DNA of 64,000 bases, taken from positions 896,770 through 960,769 of the forward strand of contig CAJSYZ010000010.1 in the NCBI GenBank assembly GCA_910574455.1. The letters run 5' to 3'. This document shows, piece after piece, positions 25,401-37,217 of the stretch (position 1 is the stretch's first letter; every line of letters starts with the position of its first letter). The notes below the pieces were generated by a model. It made no database searches, was not told where the DNA came from, and was given only the letters and a program-made list of their open reading frames with translations. This stretch comes from Trichaptum fuscoviolaceum (taxonomy: Eukaryota; Basidiomycota; Agaricomycetes; Hymenochaetales; Trichaptaceae). Both the position numbers and the translations under genes were made by a program.

Positions 25401-27564
25401 GTCGTATGTTCGTGCTGGTGGAGACCCGAAAGTCTCTTCTATACATCGATGCCTTGATCTCGTGAAAATTCTGCTGAAGGAAGATGTTAGGTCGGAGACC
25501 GCAACGGACACAATTCGTTTCTTTATTGACAAGATTGCCGAGTCTTTTGTCGCGCAGCCCGAGCCAAAGCATCCCTATTTGCTTTTGAAAGAGTTCTCAC
25601 CATTTATAAGAGGGTTTGGCGGTGCATTGGATCTCTCCGGGCTTCTTCGCAGTCTATTGACCATGGCTTCAAACCCCATCCACGCGAATGATACACAGTT
25701 TGCCACCATTGTCGTGAATCAAATCTGCTCATCGTCTTTAGAAATTTGCGAACTTGCCGCTTCCGAAGGCGCACTCTTCGCCCTTCCATATAGGAACACG
25801 CTCGTCGTTCTCCTCGCAAGAGGTGCCTGTCTTCTTGGTGCGGATGTCATATCCCAGATCGAACAGCGAGAGCCTTCACCAGAGTTTTTGGTGGGGATAA
25901 TAATCCCTTTCCTATTGAAACTGAGGACAACGACCGAACTTGCCACTGAAACCCAATGGACCGATAGCTGGAGGCATGATTTCCACAGTAGGGCATGGGT
26001 GCGAATGCTGTCATATGTCATCAATGCTTGTCAGGTGTACTCTTCTCGTGGGGGTCTCAAACGTTCGAACTCCTCATCAACCTTCAGATCGGATTTGGGC
26101 GAAGGTGATGTCATCAGGAGCGACTCCAAATCGAAGCGAAAATCGTCCAATCAAGCCCATCTGAAAATGTCGATTCGTCTTTCCATAGCTTTGGTAGCCC
26201 TTAAGACTGTAATCTTACGCGGCCAAAATGATATCTCCACCGCGTTTCCAGGTGCTTGGTCAAAAGTAGGGGCATTCCTTCGGAGTTTGTTAAAAGACGG
26301 CAATGCATCCTTTGCACTGCGAGTTGAAGCCAACAACTCGCCGAATATCACACCGTTGGCTTCACCGACCGTCGCGAGCCGGTCAAGTTTCTCTAGAGAT
26401 CATGAATATCCGGAGTATCATAGATCATCAGCATCATTCGAAGCTCACTTATCGATACCGTCTCAGGGAGGTAATCAGCATCGATCCCTTTCTCCAGGCC
26501 ACCATTTCGAACGAGCTTCTGGAAGAAACAGAGTGAGCCAACTGCGCGTGCTGGACTATCTGACTTGGTCTCTATTGGAATTTGTCTGTATGAAGAGCTC
26601 CCCTCTCGTGATTCAACTAAGAACGTTTATGCACGAGAAAGCTTGTGCACTGCACGAAGAGTTGTTCTTCCATGGTGGCGTACTAGGCACACTGTCGACT
26701 AGTGCATTCAGACCTAGATCGAGCTTGCGACCTGTTAGCACTGTGTTTTCCAAGCCTAGATACAGATACAGTAAGACTGGATCTGCTACTCCAACACCAG
26801 ACGCCTCGCCTCGCTTGGGTCCGTCTGACTCCAGCACGTTAGCTACTGGAAATTTACCCAGCTTTTCCACCCTCTCCAACTGGTCTAATGTCTCGACAGA
26901 TGGATCTTACCGAGGACCCGCATTTCCTGCTCTTACTTCTCCTAGTTCTCCCACCAGCGGAAGCGCTCGGTTAAAGAAGCGCATCCTACATCTTGGTGTA
27001 CAGACACAATTACCATCCTCGAGTTCCGCTGGCTCAGAATTGTCACACATGTCATCCCAAGACGACTTGCGTGGAGGCGATGAGTTCCTGGACGAGCAGC
27101 AACTATTGGCACAGACACTTCTAAATTCACCCAGCCTTCTCCGCCGCACTTACGAAAGGGTGCGCATTGTACAAGCTTCCCTGGGCTACTCTAAATTGCT
27201 TCCGATACCAAGAGACCTGAATGCGCACCAGGAGTCTGCAAGGGAAGCGATTGGTTTGCGGAATAGCGACCTCTTTCTCGGCCTCCCAGGAAGCATATCA
27301 GCAAATGCGAGTCCCCGCACGAGTATTCTTATCCAAGATGATAATGAACCAGACCTTTGCGTATGGACCGGGCGTCAAGCCCAAGAGTTGATTATTCTGG
27401 AGGCAGAAGAACTTTTGGGTGTTCTTCGGATTGACAGTGTTGAGATACCCTCTGGCTCTGACTTAGGGCATGGTCGAATACTCAACAACACTATCAATAG
27501 TTTTGAGCCTGCGGATGTGAACCCAACTGCAACATCTTCCTCTTCCACGATTAGGGTATTGTAG
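19448..27564 (+). CDS. TAO3: Cell morphogenesis protein MOR2/PAG1/Tao3 (Furry)
   Basis: This is a giant scaffold of the NDR-kinase (RAM/MOR) pathway, which acts at the cell cortex to control polarised growth and septation. The span encodes about 2,400 residues in many exons. The first ~200 residues are a disordered, S/T/P-rich tail (MSSRTHTPKKPSGG). The MOR2-PAG1 N-terminal domain follows: ARFGFKHVVVEAREAADDL, LQAVIVRYASVANNKETTYV, FLPHEKEALSVLLISFLSQS, and a conserved LVPFYHEAYTPEG block. Armadillo-like middle and C-terminal regions include HPYLLLKEFSPFIRGFGG and LVALKTVILRGQNDISTAFP, and a large final exon runs from 24646 to 27564. Another serine-rich linker lies near 26.7-27.1 kb. Start and stop are clear and I saw no frame break. 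Size and order match the family. Confidence 0.9.
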
Positions 27565-28054
27565 AAACTCCAGTCCACTCATGTTATTCCCATCATTCTT
27601 GCTTATTTTGTTCTTGTACATTGTGTCCGATGCATATAATTGAATGTTGTACTCTATTTCTCACATTTACTTACTACATTGCGTTGTAATTATAAGGTAC
27701 TTAACCTTCAAGTTGCCGATCACTGGTAATGCACAGCCACAACTTGAACGAGAGACGCTCCACATCAGTAACGTAAGCGCCCAATACAAACGTGCTTCCT
27801 TTCCATCAACGCGGCTCTCCCTCGATATATACCATGCTACTTTACCGTGCCTATTATTGTCCACTAGACTCGTAGTAAGCACCATAGAAAGGAACGAAAG
27901 AGGGAGTGCTGTACGATTGCGGAACACGGCAGGCCGCAGCACATCGAGAATCAGGAGCCTAGCTTTGCATTGCGTGTGGAAGAAGTAAATGGAGACATGG
28001 GAGGTCAACAGATCTATGAGTATTTGAACATAAAACCAATTTATCCATCACGAC
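27565..28054. other. Intergenic region
   Basis: The sequence is AT-rich downstream of the MOR2/PAG1 stop (TATAATTGAATG near 27636). Open frames on both strands at 27644-28008 mirror each other and carry no recognisable protein. It probably holds the 3' ends of two convergent transcripts. Confidence 0.4.
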
Positions 28055-28449
28055 TTATGAGGCTCCAACCACTAGCCGTGTGGTCTGATTGACCCACATC
28101 CCAGTAAGCTGAAAGAAACTGGACCTGAGATGGCAACATTTGTCGACTGTACATACGTCGCGCATCGTAGAAACACCACTCAGCCTGGCGATCAGCCTCC
28201 GAGCAGGCTCCGACTGGGCTTTGGAGTTGAATAGACAAGAGTCTATCGCCTCAAGTCGGGCCTGTAAAGAAGACTCTCGACTGACTGAGTGGGAAGAAGC
28301 TACTGGTGCACTTTGAATGTTGACAGGCTTTGCCTCAACCCCCACCTCTTTGCTCGCTGATCGTATAGAAAAGAAAGGACGACGCGGATGATGGGGCTCA
28401 CGAGGGGCATAGCAAATGTTCAGTATAGTGCGAGGAACACATTGAACAT
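28055..28449 (-). CDS. Possible small three-exon gene, unknown function
   Basis: On the minus strand a TATATAAG box (about 28557-28565) lies about 110 bases upstream of ATG 28449. A possible 43-base intron (GTGTTC...CGTGAG, with CTGAAC branch-like sequence) would join MFN to PHHPRRPFFSIRS. A frame rich in A and S follows, including LQARLEAIDSCLFNSKAQ and ARRLIARLSGVSTMRD. A textbook intron (GTATGT...TTTCTTTCAG) joins this to LTGMWVNQTTRLVVGAS and a stop at 28055, giving about 100 residues. The arginine-rich, acid-poor N-terminus could be a mitochondrial presequence. I do not recognise the family; the TATA box and the second intron are the main support. Confidence 0.4.
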
Positions 28450-30804
28450 AGTTCTCAACCCCGAATATGGTTTGCTGGAAAGTAGTTCCTTTCTGCTATG
28501 CTTGTGGTTTAAGACGATAGAGGGATATTGTTCAACTCTGATTAGGTCTGGGCTTCTTATATACTCTTAACAACTCTCTAACTTCTCTACATCTCTAAGA
28601 CAGCCCCATGCAATTTGTCCAGATCGCCGTACTCGCTCTTGCACCCCGTTTCTGATTTCACATCTATCATGAGGGTGCCGATCAGTGGCTAAAGCAGACC
28701 ATTACAACGTTTTCGGGTAAACAGTGGACCTCCACCTCTCTTCAGCCTTGCTAGCACACTTCGCTAGCACATGCACTCCCGTGAATAATGGCGAGACCGC
28801 CACCGCCACCAACGATCGACAGCGGAAAGCTATTTGATACAACCTATCGAATGATAGCAGGGTTAGACAAACGGACTTTAGAAAACGCCACTGCGCATCT
28901 GGACCTCTCACTGTGTCCACAACACGACTCTCGAAATCAAGGGGACAACCACATTTGCTTTCATAATTGCTTCTGCACCGCCTTGTGAGCATTTTCATTC
29001 CATCGTGGGCGCACGCCACGGGCATGATGTCGGTCGTGTTCGGTGATTACCCGAGCGGGACGCGATAGCCTCGTGTCTGTAGACCATTCTATTGAGGGAT
29101 TAAAGATGACACTTGTCATTAAGCGAGCTAACGCAGAGTGGCTCCAGAGGTATGTGCTCTAGTGCCACGCTGGACTTAGCGACATCTACTCATATGATCC
29201 ATTAGGATCACACGCACACCAAGACACGGAGACAGGCCATTCGAAGCACACTCGGCTTGTGCGCGCGCACCGCGATCTCTAAAAAGGTCTAGTTTTCTTA
29301 TATAGCACTGGTTGGTTATCGAGAACGTTTTGAAGATTTCGCGCGTACAGTACTGTGAATTGCACGGTCATATATGTATGTACATTATGTATTGACTTCA
29401 GTGCGCAGATCATCAATCGATGTGAGATAAGATAGAGCCGATGGAGTCTGCTGGCGATGGCCACGAAACTACTAGAAAGGGCTTCTTACTTGACTTTTCT
29501 AGGCTTCGTCCTCACAACGTGCTTGCAGCGTTGGTTTTGAGTTGCATTTCAGTTCGCAGTGATAGCGGAACCACTTGCGCCGGTGCAATCAGATAATTCA
29601 AAGAAAAGCCTTGTATATTGTCCTCGCTCCAATGGTTATCCACCAGTACATTCGATCTATTCTCGGATCTCCCTTATGCCCAGATTATCTTGTGGCTACG
29701 GCTACTGATGTTCGGTGTGCGGTTGCAGAAACCAAAATCAACAGAAGAACCGCCCGAACTCTAGAGTATGCTTGCCAGTAGTGGGTTTGAGACCATCAAT
29801 CACGGCGGATCTGGTGCCCCATAATTAAAGAAATTGATAGCATTGAGTGAGGTGAAAAAGCAAGTGGAACGCGATAAGTTATCGCCCGTGCAAGGCGCCT
29901 CCAATTTATTCGTCAAATTCCGGTGAAACATGTACCAGTCTCGTGTTCGAGAACTCGGGGCTTTGCAATGTGCGATGTGCAGTACACGTTTTCTAACATC
30001 CTGGATATGTGCAGACGGGTAAGAGCGTCCCGATGCTAAGTAAAGGTCACTCAAGTCCCATGCAAAAGCGCAGGGAGGCTGTGAATTATATCATAAGTTA
30101 CTTTGCTCTTGAAAGTCCCTATTATCCGCAAAGTTCAACCCCGCTTTGTACCGTAGCCACAAAGTACAGCATATTTTGTAGTCGCTCGGCGGCAATTTGA
30201 CGCCACTGCATCTCTGTGCTCAGGTGGCTTAGCTTCCCGTTCGAAGGTTCGTTCCCTTCAAAATATAATCTCGCTGATCCATGTTTTGACCGAACCCATT
30301 TGTCAAACAAGTCAATGTATGTCTTTATACCGAGTAATACTCACTCCACCATTCCCATTTCCGCTAGGCAGAGAATTGTCGCACATTCATAGATATGCGA
30401 GCACATGCCACGTCGATGAAAAAAACGAAAGGAGTAGACGCGTTTTACGTACAGTTATACGACTAGATGCTGCTGCAATCTCTAAGGTGCATGTGTGTAC
30501 AGTATCCGTTCATACGAAGCGCGCCATCTTGCGGTGATTGTCGGTGAAGCTAGGCGAGTGATCTGCGCGTGGAATTACGTATAACGATTGGGAGAAATGC
30601 GGGAGTGATCATTCGGGATTATGCCCAAGTTTCCGACACAGTTGCCCATGACGGATCGTAGTTAATCTCTCTCGCAGCATGCTCAAACTCGCGGTGTACG
30701 AAATGCCGGATGCATTGTTGTGCCCACAAGTCGCCAGTTAAGACTTTAGTCTGTCGCGCCTTGGCATTGGCATTGAGACGGGATTTTGGAAGGCGTTACT
30801 GGAA
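28450..30804. other. Gene-poor interval
   Basis: About 2.3 kb without a gene I can support. Open frames up to 107 codons exist on both strands (for example 28702-29025 minus and 28788-28988 plus) but overlap each other, lack splice signals and show no domain. No transposon ends, tRNA or tandem array was recognised. Confidence 0.4.
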
Positions 30805-31951
30805 TTACTGCTCAGCGGCATACAGCTGAAATTCCCAAGGAAGGTTATTGGAATGACGGTTCTCCGAGAACCAGACTCGTCTAAGGCGACAGTTAGCGTA
30901 TACCTTAATGAAGGTGACGCTAGCAAATGTTCCTAATGATGCAGCACCGTATCGTTGGGAATCGCGTTCATAATCCTCAGAGCTATTGCCTCGAGTTTGC
31001 ATAGCGTTCGCGAGGATGCCAAAATAGCGCACAGTCGCGGCTACATCGAGGTCAATCGTAGTCCATGACGTGAGCGTGGAAGATGTGCGAGGTGGCATGC
31101 GGAGAGGAATTTGTAGAAGGGTTGGATTGTGATCCAGCTTGAGTGTGGCCTCTTTCTGTGATAAGACATGGCAATCAGCAGAATAGCAGAATAGAAAATG
31201 ACTAGGAAAAGTGTGTGAACAGACGGAATTGAATCTTGTCTATCGAATCAATAATTTAAGTATACGAGAACGTACTTGGAAAGTCGAAGCGCGGATAACT
31301 CCACGCTTACCCGAGCGATCTACAACGCCGATGTCGAAGGCCCATACATCCCTCCCTGATCCACTCCCATCTCCTAAAGGCCTAACTTGAATGTGTAGCC
31401 AAGGTAGCGTAATCCCAAGGTCAGAAGGTACAGTATATTTCCCTGAAGTAGTCATAGGACAGCGAATGTACGTCGTCCGGATTGTTGGAGATTGAAGATG
31501 AAGGACTGTCTGACCTAGTTCACGGCCTCTCTTACTCTTACTAATTGGTAGGAGTGAGCGGAACGAAGCGTAAGAAGGGTCATAATGGGCTGACGAACAA
31601 TCGCATTCTACTTTCTCCGACATCACTGCCTTCCCATCTCGGATCCCTGTCGATATCACGGCCAGTCTCGTCCCTCTCGTCTTCCTCTTCAGAATTTGAC
31701 CCAATGAATAACGGGGAGGGCTCGATGAGCTTCGCGTCCTTTTCTTTAACAAAATCAACCTGTAAATTTGCCTGAGATGTAGCTCGTCGGATAGGTGAGA
31801 CAGCAGGCCCAAAGTCTTTCACGAAGCATGCAACAGAGTCTGTTGATATTTCTGGGTCGGGGTCCGTATGAACTTGGAAGAGCTGAAGTGGTGCACACCC
31901 TGTAGACGAGAAGAGCGATATGACACTTGGTTGGACTGTGCTTGAGAACAT
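30805..31951 (-). CDS. CFA20-domain protein
   Basis: The start is MFSSTVQPSVISLFSSTGCA at 31951; the stop is at 30805. The CFA20 (CFAP20/C16orf80-like) fold is recognisable: an N-terminal strand block (QPSVISLFSSTG, LQLFQVHTDPDPE), then after an acidic insert (SNSEEEDERDE) LGQTVLHLQSPTIRTTYIRC, LGITLPWLHIQVRPLG, FDIGVVDRSGKRGVIRASTF, LTSWTTIDLDVAATVRYFG, and the hallmark FIKVYANCRLRRVWFSE. CFAP20 proteins were first known from cilia, but relatives occur in organisms without flagella, where nuclear or RNA-related roles have been proposed. This fungus should lack flagella, so the role is open. One intron near 31560-31600 has two usable donors. The gene is divergent from the Polo kinase. Confidence 0.8.
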
Positions 31952-32457
31952 CTTGACTTCTATCTTTGCTCTGGGTCCCAGGAGATGTTAAAAAGCGCAA
32001 AATACGTCTGACCAAAGACTGGACGTGGTCAAGAACAGCGAAAGTCAAAGCTTGATTCGGAAGATGTGCAGTGAAGGTCAACTAGTATATCTAAGAGTGC
32101 AGAGGCAACAGCACCTTCGCTGACTGAAAGGTTTAGATTTAAATAGGAATGAGTTCAAGTATACGAGCTGAGGTCCAGAGTTGACATGAAAAGACGAAAG
32201 TTATCGATGGGCGCTACTATGCGGGCGTCTACATAGTACACAAATAATGACTACGTAATGCAAGCTTCGCGGTCACGTGTGCGACGCGAGGCAAGTTGGA
32301 AATAATAACGTCCAAACAACGTCCAAACAATGTGTAGGTTGCTAGCCGCTTTCCGTCCTTATTCTTCTCCCCTCTTTGTGTTCATCTTCATCTACGACCT
32401 CAACGACAACGACGGCGTTAGGCCCAGTCGACGACGCGCTTTCGACGGCTTCAAGAC
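31952..32457. promoter_or_regulatory. Shared promoter region of CFA20 gene and Polo kinase
   Basis: These 506 bases separate divergent start codons. They contain GACGCGAG near 32283, which holds an MCB-like ACGCG core, a CACGTG core near 32275, and a perfect 11-base tandem repeat (ACGTCCAAACA, 32308-32329). No convincing TATA box is seen. The 3' part, toward the kinase, is pyrimidine-rich. Confidence 0.5.
32308..32329 (+). repeat. Two tandem copies of ACGTCCAAACA
   Basis: Two exact adjacent copies of an 11-base unit lie about 130 bases before the Polo kinase start. The CCAAACAA core resembles, but does not match, the forkhead consensus RYAAACA. It may be a doubled regulatory site or simply a local duplication. 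Confidence 0.8.
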
Positions 32458-35411
32458 ATGGCAGCCCACCTACAATACCAGCAAATTCAACACCCACAGG
32501 TCTCAGCTCCTGCACAGGCTCACTATCGTGACGGTCATAGAGCGCCGTTCGCAAACGCTGCAAACCACCAGTATGTGAAGCCGACGACTCCAAAGAAGTC
32601 ACCAGCGAAGACAGATGCTGCTCAGAAGAAACCTCCGACATCTCCGCCTTTACCTAGGCAAAACACGAAGACTCAACCTCCTTCGCCGCCTCAAATTATC
32701 ATTGACAACTCCCACTCTGTGAAGTACAGACGTGTCGGATTCCTAGGAGAGGTAAATATCCTCGCTCTACAATGTCAATATATAGCTCACTTTTGCATTT
32801 CAAAGGGTGGCTTCGCTCGCGTTTATGAAGTACAAGACCACAGAGGGCAGACCTCAGCTATCAAGGTAGTAACGAAGGATTCTTTGAAGACAAAGAAAGC
32901 TAAAACGAAGGTGAGCCACAGCTCCACCTACCTCGCATCTCATTCAAACGTTTTTGTTAATCATGAACTAGTTGTACGCAGAAATTAAAATCCACCGCTC
33001 CCTTCAGCATCCGAATATTGTACGCTTCGGTGACTGCTTTGAGGATCTAGACAACGTATACATGACACTTGAACTCTGCGAAGCTGGCTCACTCATGGAT
33101 ATGCTTCGTCGCCGGAAGCGTTTCACCGAACCAGAATCGCGTTACTTCATGGTTCAATTGATTGGTGCATGCCACTACATGCACACGCACCAGGTCATTC
33201 ACAGAGACCTCAAGTTGGGGAATCTATTCCTCGATGCCGACATGAACGTGAAGGTTGGAGACTTTGGCTTGGCAGCTCTTATCGAGAATCCTGGAGAGAG
33301 GAAGAAGACTATCTGCGGCACTCCGAATTACATAGCTCCGGAAGTGCTGTTCGATACCGCAAATGGTCATAGCTTTGAGGTCGATACCTGGTCAATCGGT
33401 GTCATCCTGTACACCCTAGTCGTCGGCCGACCTCCTTTTCAGACGAAGGATGTAAAGACTATTTATAAGTAAGTGTCATTCTCTTACACTATGTGAGTTA
33501 TATATTGAACGGGTTTTAGACGTATTCGTGACAATGAGTATGAGTTCCCTGCGGATCGCGAAGTTTCATTAGATGCTCGCGAGCTCGTTCAAGAAATCCT
33601 CACGCCAAATCCTCAAGAGCGTCCGACACTCCATGACATCGTTAGCCACACATTTTTCACCGCGGGTACGGTCCCCGCATACATTCCTCGTACTGCTCAT
33701 GACCGTGCGCCAACCTTTGACCATATCAACCGACAAATGTCGCGGATCAACCTCGCTCGTCTCAGAAAAAACGCGCTCCTCGATGAAGAAGAGCCAACTA
33801 GCATTGCTGTGAACGTCATGCATCCTGGCATTTCGGCAGCATCTGGTCGTGTAAAGACTGGATCAGCTTCGAACGCAAGCATGCTCAACTCCAGTGTTGC
33901 CCTGGCGCAACAAGAGCGCGAATTCCATCGGGCTGTGCAACCTAGCAGTCCTATTTCGGCCTTGCTGGGTGCTGCACGTCAGCCCCTTGTCATGGCACCC
34001 GGTGGCTCAGGCGGGCGCGAGCGCGAGCAACCTCTCATTCGCAAGCTGCAAGCTGCACAAAAGGAGGCTAAGTCTCCCGGAAGGGCGCTTGGTTCTCTAT
34101 CAACCAATACCAATGTCGTTTCCAACCAAGCTCTCGGTTATGGCCATACACGAGAGCAGAATCAGCCTTTAGGCAATCTGCAAGATATCGAAGAAGAGGA
34201 CATCATTCCGGAGACAAAGGAGCACGAGCGCGTTCGCCGGAAGGAGTTGGAGGCGCAGAAGGCGAGAATTGTGGCACAAATGGTCCCTGGAGAGATGGAC
34301 AGAAAGAGTCCGAGTCCCGTTGACGACGATGCTGAGAACCAACCGCCCCAAGCGCCACCGAAGAGCCGTGAAAAGGAGAAGGCAAAGGCGTCGGTGAATG
34401 AATTAGGTCCTCGTACGTTAACACACTTTTTTCAATTTGTCCAACGAACTGAATTCTTCTAGGGTCAAGCTCGTCAAGTCTTAAGCTTCATGGCTTTGAT
34501 AGTGCTGCGCATAATCTTACCCTTGCACTTAAGGCTAGACAGAAAGGAAAGGTTTTCAGAGATCCGAGTGAGTATAACTATCATTTACTTGATTAGAGAG
34601 TAACTTCTGACAAAAGCTATGTAGTCTCCGATGCAGAACTCCCTGACGCGAAAGTTTTCATCGTCTCTTGGGTGGACTACTGTAATAAGTACGGCATGGG
34701 CTACGCGTTGACCGACGGCTCTGTGGGAGTCTATTTCAATGATAGCACATCTATTCTCCTTTCTCCTGACCGATAGTGCGTTCACAAATTCAGGAAAAAA
34801 AATTGAAACTCGTCTAACAATTTTCCCTAGCCACTTTGACTACATCGCTTCTCGCCACGGCGGTGCTGCATACTCGCGCAAGAACTATAACGTCAATGAA
34901 TACGCGGAAGAACTAAAGAGCAAGGTTTATCTTTTGAAACACTTCGAGAAGTACATCATGGAACGCCTTTATGGTGACTATTCCTACACTTTCGAAGACA
35001 TTCAACGCACCAAGGGCATGGACTTTGTCCAGAAGTACCTTCGTATGAAGCATGTCATTGTGTTCAAGTTAAGCCACGACGTCTTACAGGTATGGAAATC
35101 ATGTCAAACTTCTCTATCCATACTGACGATGTCATTTGTCGCAGTTCAACTTTTACGACCACACGAAAGTCATTCTATCCTCACAAGCTCTCGTTGTTAC
35201 CCACATAGGGAAGGATAACGACTTGACTCGTATGAGCTTGAGCGAGCTCATGGAGCAGTCCTTAAATCCCCCGGAGGACCCAGTCAAGGCCAAATTCATC
35301 ACTCGTCTGGTAGATAAAGTCAAGTATACTCGTGAGATCCTACTATCGATCAACTCGAAGACCGCAGGCGGGGACGTCGAGTCGAAGGGTGAAGGCAAAG
35401 GTCAAGAATAA
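32458..35411 (+). CDS. CDC5: Polo-like kinase (Cdc5/Plo1)
   Basis: A Ser/Thr kinase for mitotic entry, spindle function and cytokinesis. The start at 32458 ([14 protein letters not shown]) opens a proline-rich, K-containing tail of about 80 residues. The kinase domain follows: [11 protein letters not shown] loop (split by an intron at 32752-32805), AIKVVTK (catalytic Lys), [15 protein letters not shown], and the T-loop [15 protein letters not shown] with its activating Thr. A long linker (33.8-34.4 kb) precedes two polo boxes: PB1 has [16 protein letters not shown] with its Trp, and PB2 has [12 protein letters not shown], keeping the His and Lys that grip phosphopeptides. The last exon ends [14 protein letters not shown]. 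Exon borders 32751, 32806, 32910, 32972, 33468 and 33520 are clear. This is a complete, normal PLK1-type protein. Confidence 0.95.
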
Positions 35412-36231
35412 TATCAAAGACATCTCCTTAGTTTCCAGTTCTCGAAGCTCTCATGGGATCGATTGCATCGTTTCGTTCAAGTCACCAGCGTCAGGCTGTG
35501 TCAAGTGCATTAGGCACCCTTTGCATTTGCATGTCATGCTGTCATAAGTAAGCAGCAAGTTCGTTATTGGCGTCAGGCCTAATTCTCTGCTTCATTGCAT
35601 ACTATCACTATCATCCAAACATTGATATTTATTTCTCATGATCATCCCATGCTTCATTTTTTATTCGCCCTCCTATTTTGCCCTGTGAAGAAACCAGAAT
35701 GAGGAGAAACCTGTGCTGCTGCATCTTGTGTATGAACCTTGTACCTTCCCGGATTTTATTTCAATTTTGCCCTGCTATCCGAATAAACATACCGTGACCA
35801 AGTTTGCTTGTAATCCGAGAGCTATGTAGGCTTTCTAATCGCTTTTCTCAACTACAGCGGGTATCGTTAAGAATAAACTTCAGGTTCGGCATCAGCGAGT
35901 GAAAGGTCGATAGATGGCGTGATGCTTCCTCCCAGTTGGTGAGATGGTTTGGACTCTCAATGCTCTACTTTTGCTCGTTTTCTTTGCAACAGCCTTGTCT
36001 CGCACACCGGCGACGCTGTTGGCTCGTTCACATCCTGCCGGCCTGCGAGCAGCTTCTCTGACCGCCTTATTGTCGGACAGGAGTTTATGCTTGACCTAAG
36101 ACTCGGAGGACGTCATGGGAAAATCTTCGTATTACTTATGTAAATATTTGTTGTCATCGGCTTTTCGAGTGTCTTCAACAAACCCTGTACCATCTTCACA
36201 ACTTTTGTCTGTTTCTGTACTCGAAAGGAGG
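35412..36231. other. Intergenic region
   Basis: This holds the 3' end of the Polo kinase transcript and the leader of the methyltransferase gene. It is AT-rich with AATAAAC near 35782 and 35873. The open frame at 36115-36231 is simply the in-frame 5' extension of the next gene's first exon. Nothing else is seen. Confidence 0.5.
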
Positions 36232-37217
36232 ATGGACGAAAAGTATGCGAGCCTGTTGCGTTTCGTGATTCTCGGAGTAGCTGCAGCTGCCCACCATTAC
36301 GCAGTAACACCACCGACGTCAAGCTCGGTGGAAGAGAGCTATGTTATGGGCAGCAAAGGGCTCGTCGAAGGGCAAGATTTGGAAACAGTGAGTTGGGAAG
36401 GGAAGAGAGGGGATATCGGCGGGAAGCCCTCGGAAGGTGTTCTGCATGAAAGAAGTATTACACTCCTTCAACTTGGCTTAAAGCTCTGTAGCTGGTCGCG
36501 AGTGAGTTTGGCATTCGTACTTTCACTTAGCCCAATCACAGATATCTTGCTTCAACATTACAGTATGGTGTGTGGGGCATGGTTGCTCTAGAAGGCACTG
36601 CGCGGGCTTTGTCCCTCTACCCGACTTCCAAGTTGTCGACGAATGTTCTGCCAATCCTCCTTCCATCATTTGTTACCATAAACCCGCAGTCCTTTCCCCC
36701 ATCGACTTCGAATTCATTTTTTACGCTAACGTCCGCCCCTACTTGGACATTCATTCTGTCGGCTGCAATCGTCATTGCTGGAGCTAGCTTACGAGGAATA
36801 TGTTTCCATACTTTGAACAGGCTCTACACTTTCTCTCATACCACTTTGAGCGGACACTCCCTCGTAAAGACAGGCCCATACTCCATTGTACGCCATCCGG
36901 GATATGTCGGGGCCGTACTTGTGCGTGGAGGTATGATCTGCCTGTTGATCACGTCCGGGAGTCTGGCAGATGCAGCCGGAGCTTTGTCTCTGAAGTCATC
37001 ACCTTTGCTTCCATGGTTATCTGATTCCGTCGGTGGAATGTTCTCTAGTATTATCAGGATTGGCCTTGGCCTCTTCACAGGTTATGCCGTTGCTGAACAG
37101 ACCTGGTTACTCTCACGTTCGTGGAGAGAAGACGAAACATTGCATAAGAAATTTGGAGCTGAGTGGGAGGAGTACCGTAGAAACGTTCCTTCAAGATTTA
37201 TTCCTTTCATCTTCTAA
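36232..37217 (+). CDS. ICMT-family membrane methyltransferase
   Basis: Two exons (36232-36501 and 36564-37217) give 307 residues. The C-terminal half carries the isoprenylcysteine carboxyl methyltransferase signature: GHSLVKTGPYSIVRHPGYVG with its RHP motif, and the end block EDETLHKKFGAEWEEYRRNV, where the paired Glu and Arg/Tyr form the SAM and active-site region. Several hydrophobic helices are present (FILSAAIVIAGASLRGI, GGMICLLITSGSL). ICMT methylates the C-terminal prenylcysteine of Ras/Rho proteins and mating pheromones in the ER. Fungi carry several diverged paralogs, and the long soluble N-terminal region (residues 20-80) suggests this may be one rather than the canonical Ste14. The start is chosen at MDEKYASL, where the first helix begins. 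Confidence 0.8.

Noticed and set aside
31240..31812. A 190-codon minus-strand frame treated as a separate gene
   Set aside because: Its 3' half is the CFA20 core exon; its 5' half reads through an intron and is out of frame with the true first exon.
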